Shown piece after piece: positions 63,106 through 64,000 of a stretch of DNA of 64,000 nt. Position 1 is the first letter of the stretch; each line of letters begins with the position of its first letter. The notes under the pieces are model-generated. The model searched no databases. It was not told where the DNA came from and saw only the letters and a program-made list of their open reading frames with translations. A program made the translations under genes and the position numbers. Source of the DNA: Patagioenas fasciata (taxonomy: Eukaryota > Chordata > Aves > Columbiformes > Columbidae); NCBI RefSeq assembly GCF_037038585.1, contig NC_092520.1, forward strand, positions 63,074,001 through 63,138,000. The letters run 5' to 3'.

Positions 63106-64000
63106 AAAATCTCATTTATTATCCCTGGACACAAACTGTGGCGACAAACCCCAGGCTGCAGTGTCTGTGCAGGAGGTATTGGCCTCTGTGCCACCATGCT
63201 CCATCAGAAGATCAGTTGCGGTTGATGTTGTTGTGCCTTAGCCACTCAAAGGGGCTGGATGCAAAACACAGCTGCTGTGGGACTGCGTGTGATCAATAGG
63301 ACCCTTTCACTAGCTTTGCTGCATTGTTCATTTATAGTGTTTTTACTGATCAGAGCGTGGTAATGCTTGATGTATGCAAGGTGTTTTGAAACACTGAGAG
63401 AAAACTCTTTCTGGCTGTGAGGTTGATACAGTGTAAAAGGCTCCAGGGATAATAAGAAGGGTGCAGGAAAGATGATCTGGTACACTGTGACAGGACACCA
63501 CCCTTGTTCATCCTGTCCCTACAACACCTCCCTTTGGGACTGCATCCTTCTGCAGTGCTCTTCACAGTGCAGGGCTGTCTCTTTATGGGATTTTCCCCTT
63601 CTTGCAGGCACCTCTTTGTACTACAGGTGCTGGCAGCTGTGCTCCTGAACAGGACATTTTTAAGTGTCTCTGGACATGCCTACTAGTTTGCAGCTGCTTT
63701 TTATGTTCTCTATTAGTTTCTGCTTTCTAATAATGGAGATAGTCTTCTTACATGGTAAAACACGTTGTATGCATTATATGTCATGCTAGATAAATGATTT
63801 TTTTTTAACTTATATGTTGTAATTCTGCTGTAATTCAGTTTCTTGCTGTTGCCCTCCTGGTAGATTCCAGTTTATATTTAAAGACCTCATACACCTCTCT
63901 TCCTTTATTTCATTTTGTCAACTTGTTCAGCAGATAAATGCAAGTGAACAGCTAGTTTCCTGTATGTATAGCTGAAGATGTCTCCTACTTTTTATTGATT

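Larger units (their letters stand above)
51535..64000 (+). other. ARHGEF7: ARHGEF7 intron 1 (partial, runs off the right edge)
   Basis: At least 12.5 kb of intron after the phase-0 donor. The rest of the CH domain, expected to open with a VYPEP-type sequence in vertebrates, was not found. Contents are a T9G10 junction near 51890-51907, a CpG-richer patch (55560-56050), a mariner relic (59130-59504), a 47-bp tandem duplication (59718-59805) and a solo LTR (60442-61500). The remaining sequence holds no gene I can support. Confidence 0.85.

Overview
The window is vertebrate nuclear DNA, almost certainly from a bird. Several CR1 LINE tails end in the CR1-type 3' terminal repeat (ATTCTGTGATTCTGTGA and variants). 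Two solo LTRs of avian endogenous-retrovirus type are present. The only recognisable coding sequence is two first-exon regions of ANKRD10 and ARHGEF7, which are neighbours at human 13q34. No operon, CRISPR array, tRNA, rRNA or prokaryotic-type system is visible.

Layout. From 1 to about 12.54 kb lies the 5' part of ANKRD10 on the minus strand: intron 2 (1-5756, continuing off the left edge), coding exon 2 (5757-5909), intron 1 (5910-12149), coding exon 1 (12150-12350), then 5'UTR and a large CpG island. From about 13.0 to 50.7 kb is a gene-free intergenic interval. It holds CR1 fragments of different ages, low-complexity tracts and a few regulatory-looking patches. From about 50.7 kb a second CpG island leads into the first coding exon of ARHGEF7/beta-PIX (51370-51534, plus strand). 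From 51535 to 64000 is its intron 1, which carries a Tc1/mariner relic and a solo LTR with a perfect 5-bp target duplication.

The genes. ANKRD10 and ARHGEF7 are divergent, with start codons 39 kb apart. ANKRD10 is an ankyrin-repeat protein; the visible 118 codons contain its first three repeats. ARHGEF7 is a Rac1/Cdc42 guanine-nucleotide exchange factor that binds PAK and GIT proteins; only the first 55 codons, the start of its calponin-homology domain, lie here. Nothing in the sequence links the two functionally beyond conserved adjacency.

Hunt result. I do not see an undescribed molecular system. The most informative non-genic items are the 375-bp mariner relic that keeps a transposase C-terminus, the 1,059-bp solo LTR with an exact target duplication, a hAT-like MITE with a near-matching 8-bp duplication, a cryptic consensus splice donor next to an antisense LTR, CR1 tails lying just outside both CpG islands, a GGC repeat next to a CRE-like site in the ARHGEF7 promoter, and a homeodomain/POU/FOX motif patch in the intergenic interval. 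All repeat names are by eye and were not checked against a library.
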